The notes: generated by a model from the sequence alone, not told the origin. A stretch of DNA of 23,879 nucleotides from Fluviibacter sp964387485 (GCA_964387485.1 CAYLWV010000017.1:1-23879); one strand, 5' to 3'; positions 15,249 to 22,778 are shown, counted from the first letter of the stretch. A program made the numbers and translations.

Positions 15249-15254
15249 TATCAT
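15249..15254 (+). promoter_or_regulatory. Possible -10 box for the hisB-hisE genes
   Basis: TATCAT lies 30 bases before the hisB ATG and is five of six to the -10 consensus. No convincing -35 box is visible. Some promoter is expected between 15211 and 15284 because hisC and hisB diverge here; this is the best candidate I can see on the plus strand. Confidence 0.25.
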
Positions 15255-15284
15255 GGCGCATAAACTCACATGAACTGCACAATC

Positions 15285-15872
15285 ATGCGGCAAGCCACAA
15301 TACAGCGCGATACCCTCGAAACCCAGATTACCGTCCAGATCAACCTGGATGGCACGGGTAAGGCAGACCTCAATACCGGCGTTCCCTTTCTGGACCATAT
15401 GCTGGACCAGATTGCCCGTCATGGTCTGATTGATCTCTCCGTCAAAGCGACGGGTGATCTGCACATCGACGCCCACCATACCGTGGAAGACATCGGTATC
15501 ACGCTGGGGCAGGCGTTTGCCGAGGCCGTCGGCGACAAGAAAGGCATCGTCCGTTACGGCCATGCCTATGTGCCGCTGGATGAAGCACTTTCCCGTGTGG
15601 TGATCGATCTCTCCGGCCGTCCGGGTCTGGTGCTGGATGTCCCGTTCAAACGGGCCTGGATCGGCCAGTTCGATGTCGATCTCTTCTCCGAGTTCTTCCA
15701 TGGTTTCGTGAATCATGCCAAGGTGACATTGCATATCGATAACCTGCGCGGCGAAAACGCCCACCATCAGGCTGAAACCGTGTTCAAGGCCTTTGGTCGG
15801 GCACTGCGCATGGCGATTGCCGCAGATGCCCGTCAGGGTAATGTGATTCCGTCCACCAAGGGTTCGCTCTGA
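15285..15872 (+). CDS. hisB: Imidazoleglycerol-phosphate dehydratase
   Basis: HisB removes water from imidazoleglycerol phosphate to give imidazole-acetol phosphate and uses two manganese ions. The protein has 195 residues and is the monofunctional dehydratase, without the histidinol-phosphatase domain fused in enterobacteria. The two metal-binding repeats are DAHHTVEDI (residues 62-70; H64, H65, E68) and NAHHQAE (158-164). The start at 15285 gives the common betaproteobacterial N-terminus MRQATIQRDTLET. An ATG at 15270 would add five residues. Neither start has a clear ribosome-binding site. It heads a tightly spaced plus-strand unit running to hisE and probably on to the tat genes. Confidence 0.96.
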   Translation: MRQATIQRDTLETQITVQINLDGTGKADLNTGVPFLDHMLDQIARHGLIDLSVKATGDLHIDAHHTVEDIGITLGQAFAEAVGDKKGIVRYGHAYVPLDEALSRVVIDLSGRPGLVLDVPFKRAWIGQFDVDLFSEFFHGFVNHAKVTLHIDNLRGENAHHQAETVFKAFGRALRMAIAADARQGNVIPSTKGSL

Positions 15873-15876
15873 TCTC

Positions 15877-16554
15877 ATGACGAATCGTATTGCCGTTGTT
15901 GACTATGGCATGGGCAACCTGCGCTCTGTCGAGCAGGCTTTGCGCCATGTGGCCGCCGAAGTGTCTGACGATGTTGAAGTCGTACTGGCATCGACCCCTG
16001 ATCTGATCCAATCGGCCGACCGCGTGGTATTTCCGGGGCAAGGCGCCATGCGTGACTGCATGGCCGAGTTGGATGCCCGCAATCTGCGCGAGGCCGTTAA
16101 AAGCGCTGCCGCCAGCAAGCCCTTTCTGGGCATCTGTATCGGTCTGCAAATGCTGTTCGAACACAGTGAAGAAGGCGATGCCGCAGGTCTGGGTATTCTG
16201 CCGGGACAGGTGAAGCGCTTCGCCAGCAACATGATGGGGCCGGATGGCCAGCACCTCAAGGTGCCGCACATGGGCTGGAATCAAGTCTCCCAGGTCGCAC
16301 AAATGTCGCAGGCACAGCCGCCGCACCCGCTTTGGTCCGGTATTGCCGATCAGGCGTTTTTCTATTTTGTGCACAGCTACCATGTCGTACCGGCCGATGC
16401 CGGTATCGTGGTGGGGCAGACGGATTACGGCCATCTGTTTACCACGGCGGTGGCCCGTGACAATATTTTTGCCATTCAGTGCCACCCGGAAAAGAGTGCC
16501 CGCGATGGCCTGCAGCTATTGCGTAACTTTGTAAGCTGGAATCCTGCCGCTTAA
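15877..16554 (+). CDS. hisH: Imidazole glycerol phosphate synthase, glutaminase subunit
   Basis: HisH is a class I glutamine amidotransferase that releases ammonia from glutamine and channels it to HisF. The protein has 225 residues, somewhat longer than the E. coli enzyme. The catalytic triad is visible as C87 in FLGICIGLQ, H203 and E205 in QCHPEKS. The conserved PHMGWN motif is at 130-135. The extra length is partly a Gln/Pro-rich segment near residues 137-151. It starts four bases after hisB and acts as a complex with HisF encoded two genes on. Confidence 0.96.
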   Translation: MTNRIAVVDYGMGNLRSVEQALRHVAAEVSDDVEVVLASTPDLIQSADRVVFPGQGAMRDCMAELDARNLREAVKSAAASKPFLGICIGLQMLFEHSEEGDAAGLGILPGQVKRFASNMMGPDGQHLKVPHMGWNQVSQVAQMSQAQPPHPLWSGIADQAFFYFVHSYHVVPADAGIVVGQTDYGHLFTTAVARDNIFAIQCHPEKSARDGLQLLRNFVSWNPAA

Positions 16555-16596
16555 GTGACAGACTTCCCTAGATAACTGCTCTGACTTTTAAATATC

Positions 16597-17361
16597 ATGC
16601 TGATCATTCCCGCTATCGACCTCAAAGACGGCCAGTGTGTCCGACTGAAACAAGGCCTGATGGAAGACGCCACCGTCTTCAACAACAGCCCGGCCGCCCA
16701 GGCTAAAGCCTGGCTGGATCAGGGCGCCCGTCGCCTGCACCTGGTGGATCTGAATGGTGCCTTCGCCGGCAAACCGGTGAACGATGATGCCGTGCGCAGT
16801 ATTCTGGAAGTGGTCGATGGCCGCATTCCCGTGCAGCTGGGTGGGGGTATTCGTGATCTCGACACCATCGAGCGTTACCTGGATCTGGGCATCACCTACG
16901 TAATCATTGGTACGGCCGCCGTAAAAACACCGGGCTTTCTGCAAGATGCTTGCACCGCCTTCCCGGGCCACATCATCGTCGGTCTCGATGCCAAGGACGG
17001 CAAAGTTGCCGTGGACGGCTGGTCTAAGATTACTGGTCACGATGTGATCGACCTGGCCCAGAAGTTTGAAAACTACGGTGTCGAAGCGATTATCTACACC
17101 GACATCGGCCGTGATGGCATGCTCACCGGCATCAACGTCGAAGCGACCCAAAAGCTGGCCCAGTCACTCAAGATTCCGGTCATCGCCTCGGGTGGCCTGA
17201 CCAACATGGCGGACATCACGGCACTGTGCGCCGTGGAAGAAGACGGTGTCACCGGCGTGATTGCCGGCCGTGCGATTTACGATGGCTCGCTGGATCTGGG
17301 CGCGGCTCAGGCCGAAGCAGACCGTTTTGCCACAGCCGCCGGTTTGGGCGGCAAGCCCTGA
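16597..17361 (+). CDS. hisA: ProFAR isomerase HisA
   Basis: HisA isomerises the aminoaldose ProFAR to the aminoketose PRFAR. It has 254 residues forming one TIM barrel. The catalytic aspartates are D8 in IIPAIDLKDG and D131 in VGLDAKDG. The phosphate-binding LGGGIRDL and the C-terminal ASGGL motifs are intact. The 42 bases after hisH show no clear terminator or promoter. hisF follows after five bases. Confidence 0.97.
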   Translation: MLIIPAIDLKDGQCVRLKQGLMEDATVFNNSPAAQAKAWLDQGARRLHLVDLNGAFAGKPVNDDAVRSILEVVDGRIPVQLGGGIRDLDTIERYLDLGITYVIIGTAAVKTPGFLQDACTAFPGHIIVGLDAKDGKVAVDGWSKITGHDVIDLAQKFENYGVEAIIYTDIGRDGMLTGINVEATQKLAQSLKIPVIASGGLTNMADITALCAVEEDGVTGVIAGRAIYDGSLDLGAAQAEADRFATAAGLGGKP

Positions 17362-17366
17362 TCACG

Positions 17367-18125
17367 ATGCTGGCCAAACGCATTATTCCCTGCCTCGACG
17401 TGACTGCGGGTCGTGTCGTCAAAGGCACCAATTTTGTCGGTTTGCGTGATGCCGGCGACCCGGTTGAGATCGCCCGCCGTTACGATGCCCAGGGTGCCGA
17501 TGAACTGACCTTTCTGGATATTACTGCCAGCTCGGATCAGCGCGACATCATTCTGGAAGTCGTTGAAGCCTGCGCAGCGCAGGTCTTTATTCCGCTGACC
17601 GTGGGTGGTGGTGTGCGTCAGGTGGCGGATGTGCGCCGCCTGCTCCATGCCGGTGCCGATAAGGTCTCCATCAATACGGCGGCCGTTGATCGGCCGGAAC
17701 TGGTGCGCGAAGCCTCGGATAAGGTCGGTTCGCAATGTATCGTGGTCGCCATCGACGCCAAGCGCGTGGCGCCGGATCGTTGGGAGGTCTTCACCCATGG
17801 CGGGCGTAAAGCCACGGGCCTGGATGTCGTGGCCTGGGCGCAGAAAATGGCTCACTACGGCGCCGGCGAGATCCTGCTGACCAGCATGGATCGCGATGGC
17901 ACCTGCGAAGGTTTTGATCTGGCCCTCACGCGTGCCGTGTCTGATGCCGTGCCGGTGCCCGTGATCGCCAGTGGCGGCGTCGGCAATCTGGCGCATTTGG
18001 CCGATGGGGTGAGCGAAGGTCATGCCTCGGCTGTGCTAGCGGCATCGATTTTCCATTTTGGCCAGCATACCGTTCAGGAAGCCAAAGCCTACATGAAGGA
18101 GCGGGGCATTCCTGTCCGCCTGTAA
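17367..18125 (+). CDS. hisF: Imidazole glycerol phosphate synthase, cyclase subunit
   Basis: HisF uses ammonia from HisH to turn PRFAR into imidazoleglycerol phosphate and AICAR, the latter returning to purine synthesis. The protein has 252 residues, a TIM barrel related to HisA. The catalytic residues D11 (IIPCLDV) and D130 (VVAIDAKR) are present, as are the phosphate loops LTVGGGVR and ASGGVG. The frame is open far upstream over hisA, but ATG 17367 gives exactly the family N-terminus MLAKRIIPCLDV, so the longer version is rejected. Confidence 0.97.
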   Translation: MLAKRIIPCLDVTAGRVVKGTNFVGLRDAGDPVEIARRYDAQGADELTFLDITASSDQRDIILEVVEACAAQVFIPLTVGGGVRQVADVRRLLHAGADKVSINTAAVDRPELVREASDKVGSQCIVVAIDAKRVAPDRWEVFTHGGRKATGLDVVAWAQKMAHYGAGEILLTSMDRDGTCEGFDLALTRAVSDAVPVPVIASGGVGNLAHLADGVSEGHASAVLAASIFHFGQHTVQEAKAYMKERGIPVRL

Positions 18126-18128
18126 GCC

Positions 18129-18533
18129 ATGAGCAAAGATCTGAACCCCGAACTGAATTGGCTGGATGCGCTGCGTTTCAACGACGATGGTCTGATTGCC
18201 GCGATTGCCCAGGATATCGATTCCGGTGTGGTGCTTATGCAGGCCTGGATGAACCGGGAATCACTGCAGCTGACCGTTGAAACCGGCAAAGCCGTTTACT
18301 GGTCACGCTCACGCAATCGACTCTGGCGCAAAGGTGAAGAATCCGGTCACGAGCAATTAGTGCGTGCACTGCGTACGGACTGTGACGGAGACGCGGTACT
18401 ATTACTCGTAGAGCAGCAGGGTGGCATTGCCTGCCATACGGGTCGGCAATCCTGCTTCTTTTATTCACTGATCGGCGAGCAGTGGCATGCCGTCGAACCA
18501 GTGTTGCGTGATCCGAAGGAGATGTATCAATGA
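18129..18533 (+). CDS. hisI: Phosphoribosyl-AMP cyclohydrolase
   Basis: HisI opens the adenine ring of phosphoribosyl-AMP, the third step of the pathway, and needs zinc and magnesium. The protein has 134 residues. The metal sites are visible as D84-C85-D86 and D88, C102-H103 in GGIACHTGR, and C109. The conserved YWSRSRNRLWRKGEESGH is intact. It is a separate gene, not fused to hisE as in E. coli, and overlaps hisE by four bases (ATGA). Confidence 0.97.
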   Translation: MSKDLNPELNWLDALRFNDDGLIAAIAQDIDSGVVLMQAWMNRESLQLTVETGKAVYWSRSRNRLWRKGEESGHEQLVRALRTDCDGDAVLLLVEQQGGIACHTGRQSCFFYSLIGEQWHAVEPVLRDPKEMYQ

Positions 18534-18859
18534 AAGCCGGCACACTCGAAGTTCTCAATCGTCTGAGCGAAACACTGCTTGCCCGCCGCAACGCAGACCC
18601 CTCGACCTCGTACACGGCCTCATTGTTTGCCAAAGGGCCGGACGCCATTCTCAAGAAGATTGGCGAAGAATCGGCCGAACTGATCATGGCGGCCAAAGAT
18701 GGTAAGCGTCTGCACATCGTGAATGAAGCCACCGATGTGGTTTATCACGTACTCGTGCTGATGGCCTTCTTTGATATGTCGGCAGAAGACATTCTGCAGG
18801 AAATGCATCGTCGTGAAGGCATTTCCGGCATCGACGAAAAACGATCACGTAAAGCCTGA
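18530..18859 (+). CDS. hisE: Phosphoribosyl-ATP pyrophosphatase
   Basis: HisE hydrolyses phosphoribosyl-ATP to phosphoribosyl-AMP and pyrophosphate, the second step. The protein has 109 residues and an all-alpha MazG-like fold. The magnesium-binding pattern is E46-E47-xx-E50 followed by E66-xx-D69. A GAAGGAG sequence shortly before its ATG, within the end of hisI, is a strong ribosome-binding site. The hinT gene follows after 20 bases. Confidence 0.96.
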   Translation: MKAGTLEVLNRLSETLLARRNADPSTSYTASLFAKGPDAILKKIGEESAELIMAAKDGKRLHIVNEATDVVYHVLVLMAFFDMSAEDILQEMHRREGISGIDEKRSRKA

Positions 18860-18879
18860 TCCTTCACCGGAGTGACTGC

Positions 18880-19236
18880 ATGAGCCAGAACTGCATTTTC
18901 TGCAAAATCGTTGCCGGTGAAATTCCGTCGAAGAAGATCTACGAGGATGAGCTGGTTTATGCTTTCCACGACATTCACCCGCAGCGTCCGGTACACCTTC
19001 TGGTGATCCCCAAGCATCACCTGGGCTCACTGCAGGACGCCACGGTCGCCGACGAACCGGCTCTGGGCCGCATGCTCTCGGTAGCGAACAAGCTTGCCAC
19101 CGACGCTGGTAGTCCGGGCGGTTTCCGTGTCATTATTAACAACGGTGAGATCGGCTGTCAGGAAGTGCCGCATCTCCACGCTCATATCGTCGGTGGCGAC
19201 CAGCCGGTTGGCCCGATGCTCAAGCGTCTCGACTAA
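18880..19236 (+). CDS. hinT: HIT-family purine nucleoside phosphoramidase
   Basis: HinT hydrolyses adenosine 5'-phosphoramidates and is near-universal. The protein has 118 residues. The histidine triad HLHAH (H98, H100, H102) is followed by IVGGDQPVGPM, the usual end. The N-terminal CIFCKIVAGEIPS is typical, including the Cys pair. Location between hisE and tatA is a familiar betaproteobacterial order. The 30 bases to tatA hold only the tatA ribosome-binding site. Confidence 0.96.
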   Translation: MSQNCIFCKIVAGEIPSKKIYEDELVYAFHDIHPQRPVHLLVIPKHHLGSLQDATVADEPALGRMLSVANKLATDAGSPGGFRVIINNGEIGCQEVPHLHAHIVGGDQPVGPMLKRLD

Positions 19237-19266
19237 TCATCATTACAATAATTCTGGAGATACAAC

Positions 19267-19506
19267 ATGGGTTCTTTCAGCATCTGGCATTGGCTCATTG
19301 TCCTGGTCATTATTCTGCTGATTTTCGGCACCAAAAAACTGCGTAACGTCGGACAGGATCTCGGCGGTGCCGTGAAAGGCTTCAAAGATGGCCTGAAAGA
19401 GGGCGAGGGCGAAGCCGCCAAGCCGGCCGTCGGTAATGCCGATAGCGCACCGGCTGCCCAGCCGACGACGGGTCGCACCATCGAAGGCGAGCAGACCAAG
19501 GGTTAA
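19267..19506 (+). CDS. tatA: Twin-arginine translocase pore subunit TatA
   Basis: TatA multimers form the passage for folded proteins with twin-arginine signals across the inner membrane. The protein has 79 residues. One membrane helix spans about residues 5-21, followed by the FGTKKLRNVGQDLG hinge and amphipathic helix, and a polar Ala/Glu/Lys tail. GGAGA at 19256-19260 gives a good ribosome-binding site six bases before the ATG. A strong terminator-like hairpin follows the stop, before tatB. Confidence 0.96.
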   Translation: MGSFSIWHWLIVLVIILLIFGTKKLRNVGQDLGGAVKGFKDGLKEGEGEAAKPAVGNADSAPAAQPTTGRTIEGEQTKG

Positions 19507-19523
19507 TTGCGCGCCTGGATCAG

Positions 19524-19563
19524 ACCCGCGCCTCTGGCAACGGAGTAGCGCGGGTTTGTTTTT
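19524..19563 (+). terminator. Intrinsic-terminator-like hairpin between tatA and tatB
   Basis: ACCCGCGC at 19524-19531 pairs perfectly with GCGCGGGT at 19548-19555. Inside it, CTCTG pairs with CGGAG around a GCAA tetraloop (GNRA type), leaving only a TA bulge. The stem is followed at once by TTGTTTTT. All parts of a Rho-independent terminator are present, although tatB and tatC continue on the same strand 26 bases later, so partial termination is likely. Confidence 0.75.
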
Positions 19564-19588
19564 AAGACGCCTCCTTGATGAATGAGTC

Positions 19589-20056
19589 ATGTTTGATATT
19601 GGTTTTTCCGAACTCCTGATGGTGGCCGTGGTGGCTCTCGTGGTCATCGGCCCTGAGCGCTTGCCCGGTGTGGCGCGCAATGTGGGTCGCTTTGCCGGTC
19701 GCCTGCAACGGTATGTGCATGACATCAAAAAGGATTTCAACCGCGAAGTCGAGTTTGAAGAGATCAAACGCCTGCAACACGAGATGGAAACCACGGTGCA
19801 GTCCATGCAGGAATCCATGCGTGCCGTCGAATCGACGCTGCAACAGGAAACCCTCAAACACCAGACTGAGCTGTCGGAGGCCGTGGCATTGCCGCATGCC
19901 GACCAGAACACCGATCAGCCGGCACTCACCAAACCGACCAAGTCAGCCAAGTCAGGCCAACCGGCTAAATCCGCTAAGGGCGACCACCTGGTCAAAGCCG
20001 ATATCGAAGCGGATGCTAAAACCGCCCCTAAAGAAGACCAGCTGTCTTTGTTCTAA
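19589..20056 (+). CDS. tatB: Twin-arginine translocase subunit TatB
   Basis: TatB forms the substrate-receptor complex with TatC. The protein has 155 residues. The membrane helix (about 5-21) carries the family start MFDIGFSELL with the conserved E8 and ends in VIGPERLP. A long helical, partly coiled-coil region covers about 30-95. The tail is Lys/Ala/Ser-rich low complexity and includes a duplicated 9-base unit. No Shine-Dalgarno sequence precedes the ATG; the bases upstream are instead pyrimidine-rich (CCTCCTT at 19570-19576). Translation may be weak, in line with the low TatB amount relative to TatA. Confidence 0.94.
   Translation: MFDIGFSELLMVAVVALVVIGPERLPGVARNVGRFAGRLQRYVHDIKKDFNREVEFEEIKRLQHEMETTVQSMQESMRAVESTLQQETLKHQTELSEAVALPHADQNTDQPALTKPTKSAKSGQPAKSAKGDHLVKADIEADAKTAPKEDQLSLF
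19938..19955 (+). repeat. Tandem 9-base repeat in the tatB tail
   Basis: CCAAGTCAG occurs twice head to tail, encoding part of the Lys/Ser/Ala-rich tail. Because the unit is a multiple of three, copy-number changes would not shift the frame. It lies outside the conserved TatB core. Confidence 0.7.
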
Positions 20057-20067
20057 TTTTGCGCTGA

Positions 20068-20937
20068 ATGCGCGTTGAGCCCATGCCGCTACCTCGTTTC
20101 CGATTACCGAAGTTCTTGTCCAAGCGGTCGCCCGAGCTGGCCGGACCGCCGCCCGCGGCAGATGCGCAAGCGGCAGAGGGTTTGCAAGGCACGCTCATCG
20201 AACACCTGTTTGAACTGCGCACCCGGTTGATTCGTGCAGCACTGGCCGTGACCATTGTCTTTGTGGTGCTCTTCCCCTGGGCACGTGACTGGTATGCCCT
20301 CCTGGCGGAGCCCATGATTGCTGCCCTGCCTCAGGGTGGGCAGATGATCGCGACCGATGTGGTGGGCGTATTCCTGGTGCCCGTTAAAGTGACACTCATG
20401 CTCGCATTCCTGATCGCCTTGCCGGTGGTGTTATGGCAGGTCTGGTCCTTTATTGCGCCGGGTCTGTACGAACATGAAAAATCGCTGATCGTGCCGTTGA
20501 TGATCGCCTCGATCGGGTTGTTTGCGGCAGGCATGGCCTTTGCCTACTTTGTCGTTTTTCCGTCGGTGTTCGGCTTCATGGTGGCCGTTGCGCCCGAAGG
20601 CGTGGCCTGGATGACCGACATCGACAAGTATCTGTCTTTCGTTCTGACAACTTTCCTGGCCTTCGGCGTCACCTTCGAGGTGCCCGTTGTCGTGATTGTG
20701 CTGGTGCGTATGGGCATTGTCTCGCTGGAGAAACTCCGCGCCTGGCGTCCCTACGTCATTGTCGGCGCTTTCATCATCGGCGCGATCTTTACCCCGCCAG
20801 ACATCATGTCGCAGGTCTTGCTGGCCGTGCCGCTCTGGTTGCTTTACGAACTGGGTATGGTCCTGGCCGGCTTTATTACGCCGGTGACCAAATCACAGCC
20901 CGACTCAGAGCAGAACGAGCACAATCAAAGCGCCTGA
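20068..20937 (+). CDS. tatC: Twin-arginine translocase subunit TatC
   Basis: TatC is the membrane receptor that binds the twin-arginine signal peptide. The protein has 289 residues and six membrane segments. The family core begins with TLIEHLFELRTRLIRA near residue 42. The conserved FIAPGLYEHEK loop and the late FTPPDIMSQ are intact. The first 40 or so residues form a Pro/Ala-rich extension longer than usual for TatC. ATG 20068 and ATG 20083 are both possible starts, and neither has a good ribosome-binding site; no suitable start lies closer to the core. The 3' end overlaps the convergent amidotransferase gene by 13 bases. Confidence 0.95.
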   Translation: MRVEPMPLPRFRLPKFLSKRSPELAGPPPAADAQAAEGLQGTLIEHLFELRTRLIRAALAVTIVFVVLFPWARDWYALLAEPMIAALPQGGQMIATDVVGVFLVPVKVTLMLAFLIALPVVLWQVWSFIAPGLYEHEKSLIVPLMIASIGLFAAGMAFAYFVVFPSVFGFMVAVAPEGVAWMTDIDKYLSFVLTTFLAFGVTFEVPVVVIVLVRMGIVSLEKLRAWRPYVIVGAFIIGAIFTPPDIMSQVLLAVPLWLLYELGMVLAGFITPVTKSQPDSEQNEHNQSA

Positions 20938-21725
20938 TCCGGATGCCGGGTTTCTACCGGCTCGCCACCCCGAAACAGGATCAGTGTGCCCGGTTCGATC
21001 CGGGTCCAGGCTTCATTGTCGGTGAGCGGGGTCGTGGCAATCACCGTCACACAATCGGTATCGGTAGTGACCTCATTGAAATCAATCATCACATCCTCAT
21101 CCTTGAGGTGTGCCTGATTAAACGGGGCACGGCGCACGATGTAGTGCAGATCGGTCGAGCAATGGGCAATCAGCCAGCGGCCGTTCGATAGCAGAAAGTT
21201 GGCCGGCCCATGGGCACGCAGGATGGCTGCCACTTCAGCCATCGTATCCAGCAAATGCTCGTAACTGGGTGCCTTGGCGCCAAAGCGCAGAGCCAGGGTG
21301 TCCAGCAGGAAACAGAAAGCACGCTCGCTATCCGTATTACCGACCGGCAGGTAGCGACCCGAGAGCTCCGGGTTGAAGTCGATCAGGTTGCCGTTGTGCG
21401 CAAACACCCAGTAGCGTCCCCAGAGTTCGCGCTGGAACGGGTGGGTGTTCTGCAGACAGATATCCCCCTGGGTCGCCTTGCGGATGTGGGCCACCACGTT
21501 CATGGATTGAATCGGATAATCCTTAACCAGTGCTGCCAGCGGCGAATCGGTCGAGGGCGAGGGGTCCAGAAACACCCGGCAGCCGCGGCCGTCATCACCC
21601 TCGAAGAAGCCGATGCCCCAGCCGTCTTTATGAACGTCCGTACCGCCGCCCCGGCGTGAAAAGCCGCTGAACGAAAAGCAGATATCGGTCGGAACATTGC
21701 AACTCATGCCGAGTAGCTGGCACAT
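20925..21725 (-). CDS. Class II glutamine amidotransferase (YafJ-like)
   Basis: This is a stand-alone N-terminal-nucleophile glutaminase domain of the YafJ/DUF4121-like type; the acceptor of the ammonia is unknown. The protein has 266 residues. The catalytic Cys is residue 2, exposed after removal of Met1, which fixes the start at 21725; GGGAG at 21734-21738 supports it. Class II hallmarks follow in order: DGWGIGFFE (about 34-42), AHIRKAT (about 79-85) and FAHNGNL (about 108-114), the last forming the oxyanion site. There is no synthase or isomerase domain, so it is neither GlmS nor PurF. It is convergent with tatC and divergent from the Nif3-like gene across 37 bases. Confidence 0.9.
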   Translation of the reverse strand: MCQLLGMSCNVPTDICFSFSGFSRRGGGTDVHKDGWGIGFFEGDDGRGCRVFLDPSPSTDSPLAALVKDYPIQSMNVVAHIRKATQGDICLQNTHPFQRELWGRYWVFAHNGNLIDFNPELSGRYLPVGNTDSERAFCFLLDTLALRFGAKAPSYEHLLDTMAEVAAILRAHGPANFLLSNGRWLIAHCSTDLHYIVRRAPFNQAHLKDEDVMIDFNEVTTDTDCVTVIATTPLTDNEAWTRIEPGTLILFRGGEPVETRHPDQAL

Positions 21726-21762
21726 GCATTACACTCCCTGCAAAAGACTTTAAGGACACGTT

Positions 21763-22530
21763 ATGGCTTCCGTCACCCCGATTTTCCGCGATGCGCTGAC
21801 CCGGTTTCTGGATGAACAGCTCAAGCCCGAAGGCTTCAAGGATTATTGCCCAAACGGTTTGCAAGTGGAAGGCCGGAACGAAATTCGTCGCCTCATTTGC
21901 GGCGTGACGGCCAACCAGGCTTTGCTGGATCTGGCGATAGGGCAGAAGGCTGATGCCATTCTGGTCCACCATGGTTGGTTCTGGCGCGGAGAAAACGGCG
22001 CCGTCACCGGCATCAAGCGCCAACGTCTTAAAACGCTACTGGCCCATGACATCAACCTCTATGCCTATCATCTGCCACTGGATGCCCATCCGGTGCTAGG
22101 CAATAACGCCGGCCTGGCCAAAGCCGCAGGTTGGCAACAGACTGGCGTCTTTGGTGAGCAGAACCTGGGGTGTATCGGGGATGTGCCACTGGGCACAACC
22201 GTCGAATCGCTGGCGGATCAGCTAACTCAGGTGCTGCAACGGCCGCCCATGGTGCTGGCGGCATCAGGTGATCAGTCGGTGCGCCGGATTGCCTGGTGTA
22301 CCGGTGGGGCGCAGAGCTACTTCGAGGCCGCCATCGCTGAAGGCGCCGATGCCTTTGTGACGGGGGAGGTGTCCGAGCCTATGGTGCATCTGGCGCGGGA
22401 AACCGGGGTTGCCTATCTCGCCGCCGGCCACCATGCCACAGAGCGTTTCGGGGTACAGGCGCTGGGCGAGGCGATTGCCGGCCATTTTGGCATCACCGTC
22501 AGCTACGTGGACATCGATAGCCCGGTCTGA
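21763..22530 (+). CDS. Nif3/YbgI family dinuclear metal-binding protein
   Basis: Members form toroidal hexamers with a two-metal site; the biological function is unsettled despite the database label GTP cyclohydrolase 1 type 2 homolog. The protein has 255 residues. Metal ligands are visible as H69-H70 in ILVHHGWFW, H103 and D107 in YHLPLDAHP, and H223 and E227 in AGHHATERFG. AAGGA at 21752-21756 supports the start. There is no inserted PII-like domain, so it is the short form. It appears to be a single-gene unit. Confidence 0.92.
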   Translation: MASVTPIFRDALTRFLDEQLKPEGFKDYCPNGLQVEGRNEIRRLICGVTANQALLDLAIGQKADAILVHHGWFWRGENGAVTGIKRQRLKTLLAHDINLYAYHLPLDAHPVLGNNAGLAKAAGWQQTGVFGEQNLGCIGDVPLGTTVESLADQLTQVLQRPPMVLAASGDQSVRRIAWCTGGAQSYFEAAIAEGADAFVTGEVSEPMVHLARETGVAYLAAGHHATERFGVQALGEAIAGHFGITVSYVDIDSPV

Positions 22531-22759
22531 AGGCCCGTCATCCGGACATTTTCAATCTTTTGATTGTGTCCATAATTATGAATTTTAGGGGTGCGCTTTG
22601 CTGGCTGCGTGCTAGAATCTTTGTATCCGAGCGGGGTGTCGCGGGCGAAAGTCACCACAGACTGATGCTTAGTATCCTGTTTCGGCGCATACGTTCAGAT
22701 TCGAGCGGGTGGGGGACAATCCGTTCGATATTCGTAACCTTATAAGGCAAGGAAAGCGC
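22531..22759 (+). promoter_or_regulatory. Leader and promoter region of sucC
   Basis: This 229-base gap is the longest in the window. It holds the short hairpin CAATC-TTTT-GATTG near its start, an extended -10 candidate at 22610-22618, the palindrome CCTTATAAGG at 22738-22747 and the sucC ribosome-binding site. No open frame with family likeness was found. If the candidate promoter is used, the sucC leader is about 135 bases, long enough for RNA-level control. Confidence 0.5.
22610..22618 (+). promoter_or_regulatory. Extended -10 promoter candidate for sucC
   Basis: TGC followed by TAGAAT matches the extended -10 layout seen on both strands upstream of mlaF. No good -35 box is visible. It is the best promoter-like sequence in the gap. 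Confidence 0.4.
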
Positions 22760-22778
22760 ATGAAAATTCACGAATATC
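22727..22778 (+). repeat. Inverted repeat flanking the sucC start region
   Basis: GATATTCGT at 22727-22735 is the exact reverse complement of ACGAATATC at 22770-22778. In the transcript the two arms could pair as a 9-bp stem whose 34-base loop contains the ribosome-binding site and ATG. A match this short can arise by chance. Confidence 0.35.

Noticed and set aside
17226..17366. Extended N-terminus for hisF reaching into hisA
   Set aside because: The extra 47 residues are an off-frame reading of hisA and are Arg-rich; the family N-terminus starts exactly at ATG 17367.
22553..22566. Hairpin CAATC-TTTT-GATTG after the Nif3-like gene
   Set aside because: The 5-bp AT-rich stem is too weak for a terminator and has no T tract after it; kept only as a note in the sucC leader.
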